A stretch of DNA of 64,000 nt from Lepturacanthus savala (taxonomy: Eukaryota > Chordata > Actinopteri > Scombriformes > Trichiuridae). The notes under the pieces were generated by a model. It was not told where the DNA came from and searched no databases. It was given only the letters and a program-made list of their open reading frames with translations. Location: contig CM060464.1 in assembly GCA_030544235.1 (NCBI GenBank), positions 28,316,652 through 28,380,651 on the forward strand, read 5' to 3'. Of the stretch, positions 46,238 through 59,979 are shown one piece after another. Numbering within the stretch: the first letter of the stretch is position 1; each line of letters starts with the position of its first letter. A program made the position numbers and the translations under genes.

Positions 46238-47831
46238 TTACTGAACTTGGTTTTGGGGTTCAGGGAAAGAATTAAATAAGGGTGAGAGTTAGATATGTAG
46301 TTGCATTTTAAACAAATATAGCATGCACTTGCATGCAGTGAAGGAGAAAGGAGCTTGTCTTCAAGCACACAACAGCATCAATGTGTAGTAGTGTCAAAGA
46401 AAATGGAAGAACTCAGCAAGTTCTGTATTTTCCATTCATGCTTCAGTGAGAAATGCAGCAACTGGCTTGTCCCTGACACAGATGGACGACATATGTGCTC
46501 ATAGGCTTCACTTGCTGTCATTATACTGTCCCTTCACAAAAAAGGTGGCATTTTATTTCTCCACAAATTATTAAAAAATCTCATCATTATTCATTCATTT
46601 TTTTTAAAAATTGTATTTATTTAATTTTTTCCAGTCTTAATAATTTGGTATTGTTTTACTGCAACAAAATTTGTTTGTGCTTCATATTTTTAATGGGATA
46701 GACACCAACATTAGTCAGACATTAGTCAGCACTTTTTTTTGGCACACAGGTGTTTCCATGTGAACATCCCTTGAGTCTAAAGGTGTCTGTGCCTTAATTT
46801 GTTGGATTTTGTGGAGTGAAACCTATCTTAGCAGAGTGAGTTGATGAAACTCACCCTATTATGATATGATCCCAAAAAATGTTTCTTCCTAAAAAGTGCT
46901 TTTCACCTTCTCAGTGATGAAGAGGTGACCTTACATAATGTCATGGAAACCTCATAGAATGTCCTAATGCAAAAAGCACAAAGACACAGCGAGAAGAATT
47001 TGTGTTTGGTAAAAGCTGCGCAATATATGCAAAACAAATTTGTGTCTTTTTCAAAGCGGTCTCATCTCTGAAAAGGTTCCATACATGAGGTAGCGAGGAG
47101 AATGCCACACAGGCTAAAAAAGACGAACTGGGGAGAGGAGAGAATACACTTTCTCCCTCCCTCTCCTTGCTCAGTGATCCAGCACAGCGAACACAAAAGC
47201 TACTGTTTGCCAGTGTGCTGAGGAATCCAACCAGCGCCTCAGTGAGAGAAAAGCCTGAAAAGTGCTTCCCATAGAAAACACGGGTCTAGAAACAATGCAA
47301 AGGTTCAGGAATCAGCAAGACACATCTCACTAGAAAGTGAGATATGTTATTTGAAGTTAAAAAAAAATGTTAGGCATCCACTTAACCGAATGATAACAAA
47401 ATAATAAAAAAAAAATTATGTAACTGCTGCTGAATATTTTCTGAATGAGCAATATAAATGTGAGGTAAAACCTTTCCACAGAGAGTGAATGTCGATATTG
47501 TCCAAATCGTTTGCTAAAACTCTATGTGCAGGTTCAGCCAAATCACGAGGTTTGTGTGATTTATTATTTTAGCATCCATGAAGATAATTTCATGCAGCTC
47601 TACTGTTGCAGAAACAACATCCGAGCTACTCTGGATAATCCGAATTCTCAGCAGGGATATTTTTGGATCAATCAACTCTAACTTTAAAACATTTTTGACT
47701 TTTAGAGGACAAAACTGCAACTCCAAAACAAACTCACATCATACATTACATTTTGATGCCTAGTATATCAATGCAAACCCTTTTTTTATTTTTCTTCTCT
47801 CAACAAAATGTGGAGACTACAAGATAAATAG

Positions 47832-47834
<3 letters not shown>
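46238..47834. other. Non-coding interval
   Basis: Nothing gene-like. AT-rich sequence with homopolymer runs; about 47080-47280 is less repetitive. Confidence 0.45.
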
Positions 47835-48340
<506 letters not shown>

Positions 48341-48989
48341 ATTCCCTGAAAGTGTTTTAGTGGATGAGAAGATGCAGTCAATCCAGCCCAGATTTCTTCC
48401 CTCGTGTTTCTGTCCCTGATGAGAACCACACACAATCCATGATAAATCCACTGTGCTTTATGTTGCTTTTAGAGGAGCATAATTCTTGCAGGCTCGTGTT
48501 TTTATCATCCAGTGTTTATCCTGGGAACACATCCTTGCTCGACAAATTTCACATAGGACTAAAGGATGACATTTATCTTCATCAGAGGGAGGTCTCGCTG
48601 CAGCTTCGTGCCTTTTAACACTACTTACCTCAATCTAAGGAAAAAGAAGCTCTCGCAAATGGAAAGCAAATTATCTGCAAGATAAGACTTGATGATGTGG
48701 TTTACAAGTACCACTGCATTCTTAATTTTCACCTCTATCAACACAGTTTCATGTTGCAGCGTAAACCTTGTCAGGGTGTGATGGCTGAGATTACAGGGTT
48801 TTAGTGGCTTGTTATGTTACAATGCACATATTTCAACAAGAAAAATATTAAGAGATGAAGTTATTAGTCCCAGATTTTCAGTGGCATCGGGAAAATTACA
48901 TCAATATTTACACCCAGTATTGAACTAATGAGTTTTTTTTTTCTTTCCCCTATAAAAGTAGACATGGCATTTCAGAGACAGACTGTAGT

Positions 48990-49230
48990 TTCTTTTATTT
49001 TTCACCTGTAGCAACTGTCTCTCCTGTGTTTTATTTAGTGGTGCATTCCAATTGGACCACATTTAGAGGAAGGTTTATCATGCCTGTCATACTTTCAGAG
49101 CCATTTCCCTCCCTTATGAATCCTAATATGTTCAGTCGCATTCTCAGGATGAGACCACACAGCTTCTTATACAACACACAGTTGCAGCCAAGCCATCTGA
49201 TTGGCCAGTGATGCGTTCCAGCCGTGCCGG
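48990..49230. repeat. Dispersed repeat, copy 1 (pairs with 61604-61835)
   Basis: A direct repeat of 61604-61835 at visibly diverged identity. Shared stretches include CTGTCATACTTTCAGAG and CCCTTATGAATCCTAATATG. The family is not identified. Confidence 0.8.
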
Positions 49231-49718
49231 CAATTCCCACAATGCACTGGTTGGATGTTATGAATAATGGAAATGGTTTCGATACTAATTCACAGTAACC
49301 AGGGAGCACTGAGACAATCTGTCTTGCTTTCTCCCCTGAATCAGTCTCATTTATGTAATTTATTTACAATGACTGTTGTGAAGAAATGGTACAAGGACGG
49401 GTCACAGTTGTACATAAAAAATAATGTTTAAGAGTCCTACTTTGGATTTTATTGCTACAATAAAGAATAAGAGCTTAAATTTCACTGGGACTGCCTGCAA
49501 AGTTCAACACTGTGCTCAAATATGCTTTTTCCACTGGACTATTTTGTTATTCTGTAAACATGCTGTCACTATGCACTGTCCTGTTTTTCTTTTTTCTCCC
49601 ATTCTTTGCTTCAGTCAAGTTAAGTTCTCCATTTCTGAGTTCATATCCATCAGAATCAAAGGCAAAATTAGCATGATGTTGTTAGCAGCTCTTGTGTGGA
49701 GGCCTGTTAGGTGAATAG
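49231..49718. other. Non-coding interval between repeats
   Basis: Nothing gene-like is supportable in this stretch. Confidence 0.4.
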
Positions 49719-49825
49719 ATGGTTCAACCAAACATGTGACTTTGACATCAGAAATCATTGTTTGTATCCTGTCTCCTACCAACTGTCAGTGTTGTTTTCT
49801 TTAAATAATGATGGGATTTAGTGGC
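49719..49825. repeat. Exact 107-bp direct repeat, copy 1
   Basis: Identical to 51734-51840 over 107 bases, from ATGGTTCAACCAAACATG to TGATGGGATTTAGTGGC, in the same orientation. Flanks differ on both sides. Confidence 0.93.
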
Positions 49826-51733
49826 AGGCAATGTTATCCTGGTGATCGTGGTATCAAAAACACTTATATGGTTGATTTTGGAAGGCAAAGGCATTTTGGA
49901 GGAATGTCTAGTAAAATTAAAAAAAAAAAAAAAAAGTTTTGCTTATTTCTACAGGCAAGTTGTCTCTACCAATAATACTAATAGTAAACCAATGTTAATT
50001 TTATGTGATCACTCCATCAAGATGGCAATTCCCTGAGTGATGTAAACGATTGGATTTTTAACCAATCTCTGTGATTTTTCTCATTTTATTAATAATATTT
50101 TGTTTAAAAATCACTTCCTTATTTAAACTTATTATACAATAATTTTAAATAAAAAAAAAATAAAATAAAATGCTAATTATGACTGGCCAGATTTAGTCAG
50201 AGCTGTGCATTTTGATTAGGGGTGGGAATTGAAGAGTAACTCACAATATTGATACACTCACGATATTGTGATTCTGCAATTATTGCTACATTACAACACA
50301 AATCATCTATGATTCATCATGATTCCTGTGACCAAAGAAGATCAATAATACCCCACAAAAGGCAAAAAAGCAGTAATTATATAATTATTCACTGCACCGA
50401 GGTGTTACTTTTACAGAATCAGTAAAAAGCTTTATAAAATACATGTTTTCACTCCCATCTGAGAATTAAGCAACAATACTAGTTTAAAACACAAAAGCGA
50501 CTAACGGGCTTATGCATTGTTGATGTTTATGATAGTTGCTTATGCTGTTGCTATAGCGACATTTGGCAGATGCACTGACCAGTGCCATTCTCTGCAGACT
50601 CAACACAGGTGCAGGCGAGAAAACTTGCCACGCGCCTTTGATAACTGTTTTACAGTTTTAACATGACCACCATAATGACAGATGTCGAAATGTCAGTTCC
50701 ATACACAGCTAGACTTTGATGTATCGGTTATATCTTTCAGATGGGCCTGGATCTAATGCCACAGAGTTAGACCGTGACTTTTTCACATACCAATCCAGCA
50801 ACAGAATGCTGAAGACCAGCTCAACAATGTGCCATTAATTTTGGATCAGAGGATTCTGCTTATCAAAATATTTTGCTCCGACTTTCATCAAAATACTTCA
50901 GTAACCTTGGAATCTGTCAAAACATTTTGGGTGCATCGGGTTTACCTGACGGCGTCTGATTCCATCAGAATGGATGTCTAAAGTACTCCAACGTCACAGA
51001 TTTAGTGGGTGTTTGGTTAAACAAAGGCAGGTTTGATTCTGAGCAGAGCTCGGCACTCCACCTCTCAGGCATTACATAAAGCGGGAGCCTCGACTTGGCA
51101 TGGTCCGCCTACAACGACGCTCCATGAGAACATGACTGAGCAACACAAATCCATGACCCCACTTACACTTGTTCCCTGCATCACCCCCTTCCACATCTCC
51201 TTCTCCCCATTTCCATCATCTCCCTTCCTAATTTTGTTTTCCTATCTTCAACAGCTCATCCTCTATTCAACTGGTGCTGGATATAAAGCTGTTCATAGTT
51301 TTATTTTGGAAGATTGGTAGAACATCACTGCAGTGAGGCAGTGGTGGAAGAATATCTTGGTTTTAAGATTTTGTAACTGATGCATTAACCTGTTAATATC
51401 CAAAACCCTCGATACGGGGGCAGCATTGAGTTTTATACATATATCATATGAAAAAATCTCAGCTCCAACACTATATAAAGTATTTTTATCTGTAGTAAAA
51501 CACAATGTTACTGTTACAGTATCAATATATATCATCAATATTCACATCATCAATACAATAAGAAAAATGTTTAATATAATATCAGTAGCAGGGCTGCAAC
51601 TCACCGCTATTTTGATATTTATTTTAGATTTGAGCCATTTGTGTGATTATTTAATTGGGTCCTTTATAATCTCTGTTTTAAACTTCTTAGGGAATATATT
51701 CTTGTTTTTCTGTCTTTTGTTCCTGATTGGGTC
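49826..51733. other. Non-coding interval between the exact repeats
   Basis: No gene is supportable. About 50216-50350 resembles a decayed transposon end (GGGGTGGGAATTG, CACGATATTGTGATT). About 51590-51680 starts CAGGGCTGCAACT and resembles a very common fish MITE. The stretch at about 51010-51260 is more GC-balanced. Confidence 0.4.
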
Positions 51734-51840
51734 ATGGTTCAACCAAACATGTGACTTTGACATCAGAAATCATTGTTTGTATCCTGTCTCCTACCAACTG
51801 TCAGTGTTGTTTTCTTTAAATAATGATGGGATTTAGTGGC
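51734..51840. repeat. Exact 107-bp direct repeat, copy 2
   Basis: Identical to 49719-49825. A 136-codon plus-strand frame running through it (51426-51836) is hydrophobic low-complexity sequence and is not taken as a gene. Confidence 0.93.
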
Positions 51841-54800
51841 TATTATGCCTAAACTTACTGTTGAAGAAATAATTTGTTTAAAAATTAGGAAAGGAAAGGA
51901 AAACTGAAAAACTAGGCCTGGGGCTGAAGTGGCTAAAGGACAGGTTCACACATTCGCTTAATCTTCGCTCAATGATTGCACAAATGAAATGTTTTTCTTT
52001 CTGTAATCATTCTTCCCTTCATAATGCACATTAGGGGATGGCAAACAAAATCCGCAGCCTTCCTTCTTTGCATCAATGTATCTAAACATTTATTTAAGGC
52101 TATTAGGCAGCTTCAGTGGTCCAAATTAAGCAAATTAACTCAATATCTTTCAGTCATTGCTTTTATTGCCAAGTTTCCTCTTTTTGTTTGTATCTTTCCA
52201 CTGCAGCTGAACAGGAAAACACTATGCATCAACACGTACACATTTTTTGTAAATTGAAAAAAGACAAATTGTGGTAGAACTTACGAAGAACTTACTAAGA
52301 AGCTGTACATTCACTTTGATAAGCTTTTCCTAAAATGAGAACTGTGAAGTTCTAAAGCATCTAAAGTTCTGTGTGAACATATGTAGCTGTAATTTTACTT
52401 CTACTTCCTGGTGTCTGGCTTCCTCTCTCCTGCCTGCTAAAGCCTGAGTACTGCAGGTCCTGCCGATTCACTTTGTACCATATCAGCAGCACTGATCCAG
52501 TGGTTTCATCCTATTTGTTTTGTGTTTTATGCTCCATCATTTCCGTCACGTATATAATCACACATCAAAGGACGCTGCCTGATCACAGCCAATCTAATCA
52601 TATCAAAATATCATTGCTGTCACTGGCTCTGTTGTTGTTAAGAGCAATGACGCTCTTGTCTGCACTCTTTGCATATTTTCGGTGGAGCATAGCCAAGTCA
52701 AGAAGCTATAGTGGTATAAGTTAATATTGTTTTAAGTCATCCATATGTGTGTAACTGCCAAACCAAGCATGTAAAATATTGTGAACTGTGCATAGATGTA
52801 TATTTAACAATCAACACTATGGATGGAAAAAATAAAAGAACATCTAAAAAGAAATTGTAATTGTTATAACACTTCACTGCACTGAGCTGCCCTTCGCACC
52901 TAGCTACCCTGCCACAGTTATGAAATACCACAGGGTTATTGACATAATGATCAAGATCTAGCAAAGTTGTTTTCAGTGCAAACCTTTTCAATGCAATTAC
53001 TGCTATCTGATCTGATCTGCACAGCGCAGCATTTGTCTCCTTTTTAAATATCTACAACAATTTATTATTTGACCTTGAAAGCCTTGCAGCTATTTATTTT
53101 AAGATGTGTTTTTCTTTTTTTGGCATTTAGCCTTTATTGACAGCAGACATACCAACATGACACTTGGATGACATGCAGCTAACTTCCCCAGCTGTTATCA
53201 TTCCACAGATGTGAATTACGTAGTTTGCATATTAACCACTGGAACACAAGCAAAGTGCATCCGTCTCACCATGACTCACTGGTCACTCTCTAACTATTTT
53301 ACAATAATGCATGTATGTAACCCAAATTATTTTGGGAATACAATGGATTCACAACATGGCAAAATTATAATGTATAACTTGTCCATCTAATGGTGCAGTG
53401 AAATTTTCCTGGTGAAGGCAGCTACAGCTGGACTAGAACACCTCAACAGGGAAGGATTAATCAAGCGTTACGCTGCTGGCCAGAGAGACGCTCCACTGGA
53501 ACAAAAAGACTGAGAGCTGTATTCAAGGACACCTCATTAGGAGATAAATGTAACGACACAGAGGTAGACGAAACACGTCGGGACAAAGTGGGTAACTTAG
53601 AAAAAAAGAAAGTAATTACAACAATTAAATTAATTAAATTAAATTCAGCTCAATTTTATTTTGTTTAGTTGGTTGAGTTGAGTTCAGGCCAGGTCTGGTT
53701 AAGTGGGGTTTAAATGCTCTATTAGCCCCACCATCAGTGACTGAAGATGGAGGCCTCAGCCCACGGACCTCCCCGCCCACCTCCCACCTCCTTGCTCAGT
53801 GACAGACCGATCATTGTCTCTCCACCTTTGCAGCGGCTGAGGATTCTTTGGGGATTGAATAAACGCAGGTGAGTAACTGCTTTGACAGGGAAGTGAAATA
53901 TTCCTATATTGTATAAACATTACATCACCCACCCTATAAGCTGTAACTGGCAATTGTCCACAAGTTATTAGATGAAGGAGCCCAGTTCTTTGTCTCTGAG
54001 CTCTCAGTGTTCCCCTTCCTGCCTCTTTAACTGAATACAAAGATACTATAAGAGGGGAGGGTTTGGAGGGGGGAAAGGAGGAAGTATTGTGACATGGTTT
54101 TAAAGCCACAGTCTCATGACAAGGTTGAGGTGAATGAGTAGTTTACTTTAACAGAGTAGATCACTTTTTGTCCATCAAAGTCAAAATGGATCACAATTGT
54201 GAATTGAGAAATTGTGAAGTTTCTATAGATCATGTTTTGACAAGTCTCTGAAACTTGTTTAAAACTGGAGTGTGTAACGTTTAAATGTAAATCAATATCT
54301 GATATGTCCGAGCACTTGCCAAAGGACTTCACACAATGCTGATTAGATCTCTCTGAATGAAACCTTAAATTTTAAACAATTCCAGCTAACAGGTGCATGT
54401 CAAGGTTAAATAACAGAGGTCCAAGTATTGACCCTTGTGAAACTTCATACATTGTTGGGAGACGCTCACAGGCGTACAGGTACCAATTGATACAAAAAAG
54501 TCTCTGTCATGAAGGTGGAACATGAAATTTCAGAACCAATGTTAGAGAGACCAAACCAGTGTTCAAGTTTGTCTATTAATATATTGTGATCAAATGCAGC
54601 AGTGAAATTCTATTATATGAGAACTAAGACTTTAGCAGAATCTCTGATGAGGTTAATATCATTCAGAACCTTTAAAAAAACATATATGTATTTTGTTGGG
54701 GACTAAATCTTTACTGGAAAATTTTAAAGTAGTTATTTACTATCATAAAGTTCTTGCGTCTGAAGACAGTGTTCTCAATACTTGCACTAATAATTGTCAG

Positions 54801-55794
54801 GTTTGATAATGGCATGTAGTTTTTTTATGCATCCAGATTAGAATTCTTTTGGGGAAGCAGTAAGCTCTTGTACATTTGTAATACATCTGTTGCAGGCAGA
54901 AAGCAGCTTGTTCACCCCTCTTACAGCCATTAAACTGATTCATGCCTCAACAGACACTCTGCATCATGAATCTGCCCAGGCTGATGACAGAGAAATATTA
55001 TTATAATATACAGAATAAGATCCATTTAAGACCAAGACTTTTTCTTTTACTAACTCTTGGCACTTTTTAAAACATCCCACTTATTTTGTCCCTCCTCCAC
55101 CCATCCATACAAATCTGATAAAATAACCAGGCTTCAACACTTCAACTGGACATGTTTCCCTTTTTGCTGCAACTCACACAGTACATGCCCTTTGTTTTCT
55201 TGTGCAGCTCTCTTCAATGTAAACCAGGCATCTATTAGTTTATGAAGATCTGTGGGAAAAGACAAAACACACCAGAAGAAGACCACATTTAAAACAAAGG
55301 GTCACAAATCTGCACAATGCAAACCAAATACATTTCTATAATATCTCCACTCCCTAGTCAGAAGTTCCCCTGAGTTGACACAGGCACACATCTGCAATGC
55401 TTTTCTGACACTGTCAAGTGATACTTTTAATTCTTATATTTATGCTAAGAAATCTGTGAGAAAGTATTCCAACATGTATTCTCATAGTAGGATGAGGACA
55501 CAGGATGTTGCCATGATTTTAATTATGAAGAAGAATGTGTATGTACATAAAGACACTATAAGGTACATTACTTTAGTATGTCAACATCTGTTAATTTATC
55601 TCAGTGTTAATCTCAAATCCAAAACAACCAAAAAATGTCCCAACAAAGCAATGCTCAATTCAAGAGTATTATTATTATTGTTATTATTATTATTACTATT
55701 ATCAACATTAAGTAATGTACATCTGATGGATTTGATTCAGAAAGACTGAGATGATAAACCCACCAGTATTCACCTGAAATGTAGATTCCATACT
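51841..55794. other. Non-coding interval
   Basis: No gene is supportable. It is mostly AT-rich and includes an ATT/TTA microsatellite at about 55667-55700 and a small GC-richer patch near 53750-53870. Confidence 0.45.
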
Positions 55795-56186
55795 ATTGAT
55801 AATTACTTCTGCCAAGGAGGTTGTGTTTTAGGTTAAGTGATGTTTGTCTCTCTGTCTGTTTGTTTGTATGTTTGCCTGTTTCTTAGCAAAATGCCTCAAA
55901 AACTTTTGGCCAGATTTTAATCAACTTTTCAGTGAATGTTCATACCATGAACAGGTGATTGAATTTTGGTAATGATCTAGAAGAAATCCTGGTTTCTGTA
56001 TCTCTTAGAATTTTTGTTGTTTGGTAACATTGCAGTAAATGGACCTTCAAATAGGCACCATGGATTGGGGCCATGGTGTTGGTAATATCTTGTAACAGCA
56101 TAGTGTAGGACAACAATGTTGGGTGGGAGTCACAACATGCTTAGTGAAGGTCTGTGCTCTCAGAGTGCTTTAATAGTTATTGTTAC
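55795..56186. repeat. Ancient dispersed repeat (CCAAGGAGGTTGTGTTTTAGG type)
   Basis: The module TGCCAAGGAGGTTGTGTTTT, then TTTGTTTGTATGTTTGCC, AGCAAAATGCCTCAAAAA and finally GGTCTGTGCTCTCAGAGTGC, is a widespread vertebrate repeat organisation (GAGGTTATG ... GAGGTCTGCGCTCTC). It is non-coding and ends beside the Tc1 terminus. Confidence 0.6.
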
Positions 56187-56368
56187 TACAGTGATGTGAA
56201 AAGTGTTTGCCCCCTTGCTGTTTACTTGTTTTTTGCATGTTTGTCACACTTAAAATTTTATGATCTTCAAACGAATTACATGTTAGTCAAAGACAACACA
56301 GGTAAACACAAAATGCAATTTTTAAATTGAAGTTATTATTAAGGGATAAAAAAAAATCTAATCTACAT

Positions 56369-56673
56369 TAGCCTGGCTAACACCAGACCTTACATCAATG
56401 TACATTGATATTTGGTCTGAACCATCTGTTCATTTTTTTTTCATATTGGAGACAGGTTTATGAAAGCCCAGAGCCGTTTATTGGGCGCTATGAATGCGTC
56501 AATATGTAGCTTATAGCCAATGGTTGGTCATGCTACCAACAATCTTTATATAATCTTTATTTTGATGAAAAATGTACAAATTAAATAGACAAGTGCTCAA
56601 CAATAAAATCAAAAACAAATCATGCATATCATATATCATACATTATAGATAATGAGAAATTGAATCCAATGAT

Positions 56674-56753
<80 letters not shown>

Positions 56754-57196
56754 CACCAAAGCAAAAAAAGGGCTACATTATTCTTCTTCAAAAGGTTCCT
56801 TATGGTTCAATGGTTTTATTATTTTTTGCGGTAGCAATAAAGTTTTGTGTTTTTATTTAAATATAAAATTCCAATAAAAGACAAGAAAAATTATGGATAA
56901 TTTTGAAGATTTAACTTTTGTGAATATGAAATTTATCATACAGAATCAATAAATTATTAATGAAATTTACTTTGTCATGTTTTTGTTCAAAATAAACAAT
57001 GACATTCTTATAGTCAATACCTAATACCCAACACGTATCCTTCAATTTTAGTCCAGAGATTGAAAATGAGAATTAAATGTTGGATCCACGGTGCTACACC
57101 CTCCTCTGTTCTGTGATCGATTCCCTAGATGAGGGGAGACTAAATTTCACAGCAAAATGAACTCGCATGTAATGAAGGATGGATATACCCAGGCTA
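56369..57196. mobile_element. DNA element nested inside the Tc1 copy
   Basis: Ends TAGCCTGG (56369-56376) and CCAGGCTA (57189-57196) are exact inverts. Flanks AATCTACAT (56360-56368) and AACCTACGT (57197-57205) match at 7 of 9 positions and represent the same Tc1 sequence on both sides, so this is a target duplication of about 8-9 bp. The insert is 828 bp, has no transposase, and contains a (TA)n tract. An 8-bp duplication suggests hAT-like mobilisation, but the family is not established. Confidence 0.8.
56677..56748. repeat. (TA)n microsatellite
   Basis: About 36 uninterrupted TA units inside the nested element. Confidence 0.95.
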
Positions 57197-57238
57197 AACC
57201 TACGTGGACCCATGTAAAAAAGTGATTGCCCCCTAAAC

Positions 57239-58100
57239 CTAATAACTGGTTGACCCTTTAGCAACAGCTGCAATCAGACAATAACTCTTACAGTGCTGTG
57301 GTGGAATTTTTGCCCATTCAACTTTGCAGAATTGTTGTAATTCAGCCACATTGGAGAGTTTTGAAACATGAACCGCCTTTTTGAAATCATGCCAAAAGAT
57401 CTCAGTAGGATTCAGGTCAGGACTTTGACTAGGCCCCTCCAAAGTCCTCATTTTGTGTTTCTTCAGCCATTCAGAAGTGGACTTGCTGGTGTGTTTTGGA
57501 TCATTATTCTGCTGCAGAACTCAAGTTGGTTTCAGGCTTGAGGTCACGAACAGATGGCTGGAAATGTTGTTTTTTTTTAAAGCGGTGTTACGTTTTCACC
57601 AGATGTAACTGGACACACACCTTCCAAAAAATTCAACTTTTTTCTCATTAGACCACAGAGTATTTTCCCAAAGGCCTTGGAGATCATCGAACTGTTTTCA
57701 AACAAAATTGAGACTAGCCTTAATGTTCTTTTTGCCCAGCAGTGGTTTTAGTCTTGGAATTCTGCCATGCAGCCATTTTGCCCAGTCTCTTTCTTATAGT
57801 GGAGTCATGACTCCTGACTTTAACTGAGGCAAGTGAGGCCTGCAGTTCTTTGGATGTTGTGGGGTCTTTTGTGATCTCTTGGATGAGTCATCAAGGCGCT
57901 CTTGGGATAATTTTGGTTGGCCGGCCACTCTTGGGAAGGTTCACCACTGTTCCATGTTTTTAACATCTGTGGATAATGGCTCTCACTGTGGTTTGCTGGA
58001 GTCCCAAAGCTTTAGAAATGTCTTTATGACCTTTTTTAGACTGATAGATCCCAATTACCTTCTTTCTCATTTGTTCCTGAATTTCTTTAGATCTCGGCAT
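57239..58100 (-). pseudogene. Broken Tc1 transposase
   Basis: Reading the minus strand from ATG at 58100 gives MPRSKEIQEQMRKKVIGIYQ, then SKKGHKDISKALGLQQTTVR, the N-terminal helix-turn-helix of Tc1 transposase, followed by an in-frame stop after RAIIHRC. Recognisable pieces continue in shifted frames. The last 70 codons (57451-57239) keep the C-terminal catalytic region with SQSPDLNPTEIFWHDFKK, including the Glu of the DDE triad. The length (862 nt) is short of the usual 340-aa family size. Stops and frameshifts show it cannot make active enzyme. Confidence 0.9.
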
Positions 58101-58305
58101 GATGTCTAGTTTTTGAGGATCTTTTGGTCAGGCAGGTCCTTATTAAAGGAATTCCTGATTGAGAACAGGTGTGGCAGTAATCAGGCCTGGGTGCGGCTAA
58201 AGAAATTGAACTACTGTTAATTTATTTATGTCTTTGACTAATATTCAAATTTGTTTGATGATCTGAAACATTTCAGTGTGACAAACATACAAAAAAAACA
58301 CACAC

Positions 58306-59979
58306 CAATGTACAGTATATTCACATACAAATTGTGCAAATGGTGCAAAAATGAACTCCAGGGCATTATCTGAAGTAGTGTAGTGCTTGTTCAGAGTGGG
58401 CTGATTGACCTGTTTGAATATGTGCCTGTTGCATTCTCAAGAAATGTTCTCAAGAAAGGTTTGTCCAATTGAATACTTCATACTGCATTCTCTTGGGTCT
58501 TCAGGAAAACACCTGCCAGTTGAATTGTTCTCAAGATATGTAACTCAGTCAGAGTTCTTCCTTACTTAGATGATATTGCTAAAACACCACTTATTGACCG
58601 TATATAGCACTGAATTTATCAAGTTCACTCAGGCATTATATCAACACATGTCCAAATAGCAAAATGTTCAAGAGATATGACATGTTTTTGTAATGTAAAC
58701 TTTGAGAGCCAGCTAAATCAAAACTGTATTGAATATCAAAACTCCAGTTTTCCATGTTTTTCCAGATTGGTTCATAGATGTTCTATAAATGTATACAATT
58801 TTATGACAAGTGCTCAAAATTTGTATAAGCGTCAAAATAACAGATTTGGACAAATAATGCAGGAAATGGATATATACCGTATAAACGCAAATGGGAATGA
58901 CTGTATGTCAACCATTGGCCATATTGCACCAAACTCAATGTTGTATGTACTGCAATACACCCACCAAGTGTGAAGTGGATTGGATGAACCATTCTTCACA
59001 TAACTGACAGACATACAAACAGATTCATCGCCATCTTACTAGTCAAAGAACTCTTTTTAGCAATTAAGTTGTCATGATTTCTCTTTCTGTCTATGACATG
59101 TGTTTGTTAAGTTAGATTATTCTAGACTGATGCATAAATATAACAGCTAATGGATCAGCAGGAGTTGCTGTAATCTGATCATAGATAATTTGGGGATACA
59201 TACATCACAGCTGTATGACAGCAGTTTCAGTTTTGAACTTCTCTGACTCCTTGGATGACAGTGATCTCTGTGCAAACAAAAACCTTCTGACGGGCAATCC
59301 GTCACTATCTGCCTACCGACCAACCTATACATGACAAAGCAACAAATTGCCTTTGAATTGCTTGTTGCGGGTGAAATCCCAGCTTCAGGGGAGAGTTTTT
59401 CTCCTCATCTCTCGGAGCAATGAATCATAAAAATGTGACAAATATAGTTTGACATTGCTTTTTGGGGCTGATTAATGAGTGTAGCTATAGTCCTAGTGGA
59501 AAGTCCCACACAGACAGGTTTGAAGATTTCTGTTTAGCGGTGGAGCAGTGAAGAAAAGCTTCTTCATGTGTGTCCTGGCATTGAACACGGGTTGGCTGTG
59601 TGACATGCAATCAGGCTGTTCAACCTCATGTGAACCTTGAAATTCACTTTAAAGCAATTTGTCATTTATACATTGACACCTCCAGAAGTTATAGAAATTA
59701 TAGTGGTAATGGGAGTAGTAGCACAGTAGCAGCAGTAAAATAGAAGGCAGTAGTAGCATAATGTCATATTGAACGTGTCCAATTAAACTCTGTACAAAGA
59801 TTGGATTATCAACTGGGCAAAGTGAGCAAAAGCCCCAGATTTACCATGTGTCAATTGGTAGCTGGATTTTTTTTTTTATTATTTTAGTTTATATTCTAAA
59901 TAAATTAGTTTTAATCCTCACATTGTGAATTTTCCCAATTTAAGTTCTGTTTTCTGAAAGTGCTACAAACTAATATAAA
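58306..59979. other. Non-coding interval with old repeat fragments
   Basis: No gene is supportable. About 58660-59030 ends CCAAGTGTGAAGTGGATTGG...GACAGACATACAAACAGA, a pattern seen at the end of old dispersed vertebrate repeats. The rest is AT-rich. Confidence 0.4.

Larger units (their letters stand above)
56187..58305 (-). mobile_element. Decayed Tc1-like transposon interrupted by a nested element
   Basis: The left terminus CAGTGATGTGAAAAGTGTTT begins at 56189 after a TA (56187-56188). The region after it is inverted at the right side: GCATGTTTGTCACAC (about 56236) against GTGTGACAAACAT (about 58277), with AGTCAAAGACA also shared, showing long terminal inverted repeats. The outermost right terminus is missing after about 58305, so this is a truncated copy. 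The transposase remnant is on the minus strand (57239-58100). The left TIR is split from the body by the insertion at 56369-57196; the inner motif GTGATTGCCCCC at about 57221 belongs to the Tc1. Confidence 0.88.

Noticed and set aside
51426..51836. 136-codon plus-strand hydrophobic frame
   Set aside because: It runs through a decayed MITE fragment and the 107-bp repeat. The hydrophobicity reflects AT-rich codons.
53756..54109. 117-codon minus-strand frame
   Set aside because: Low-complexity Pro/Ser composition, no recognised domain, and short unrelated frames overlap on the other strand.
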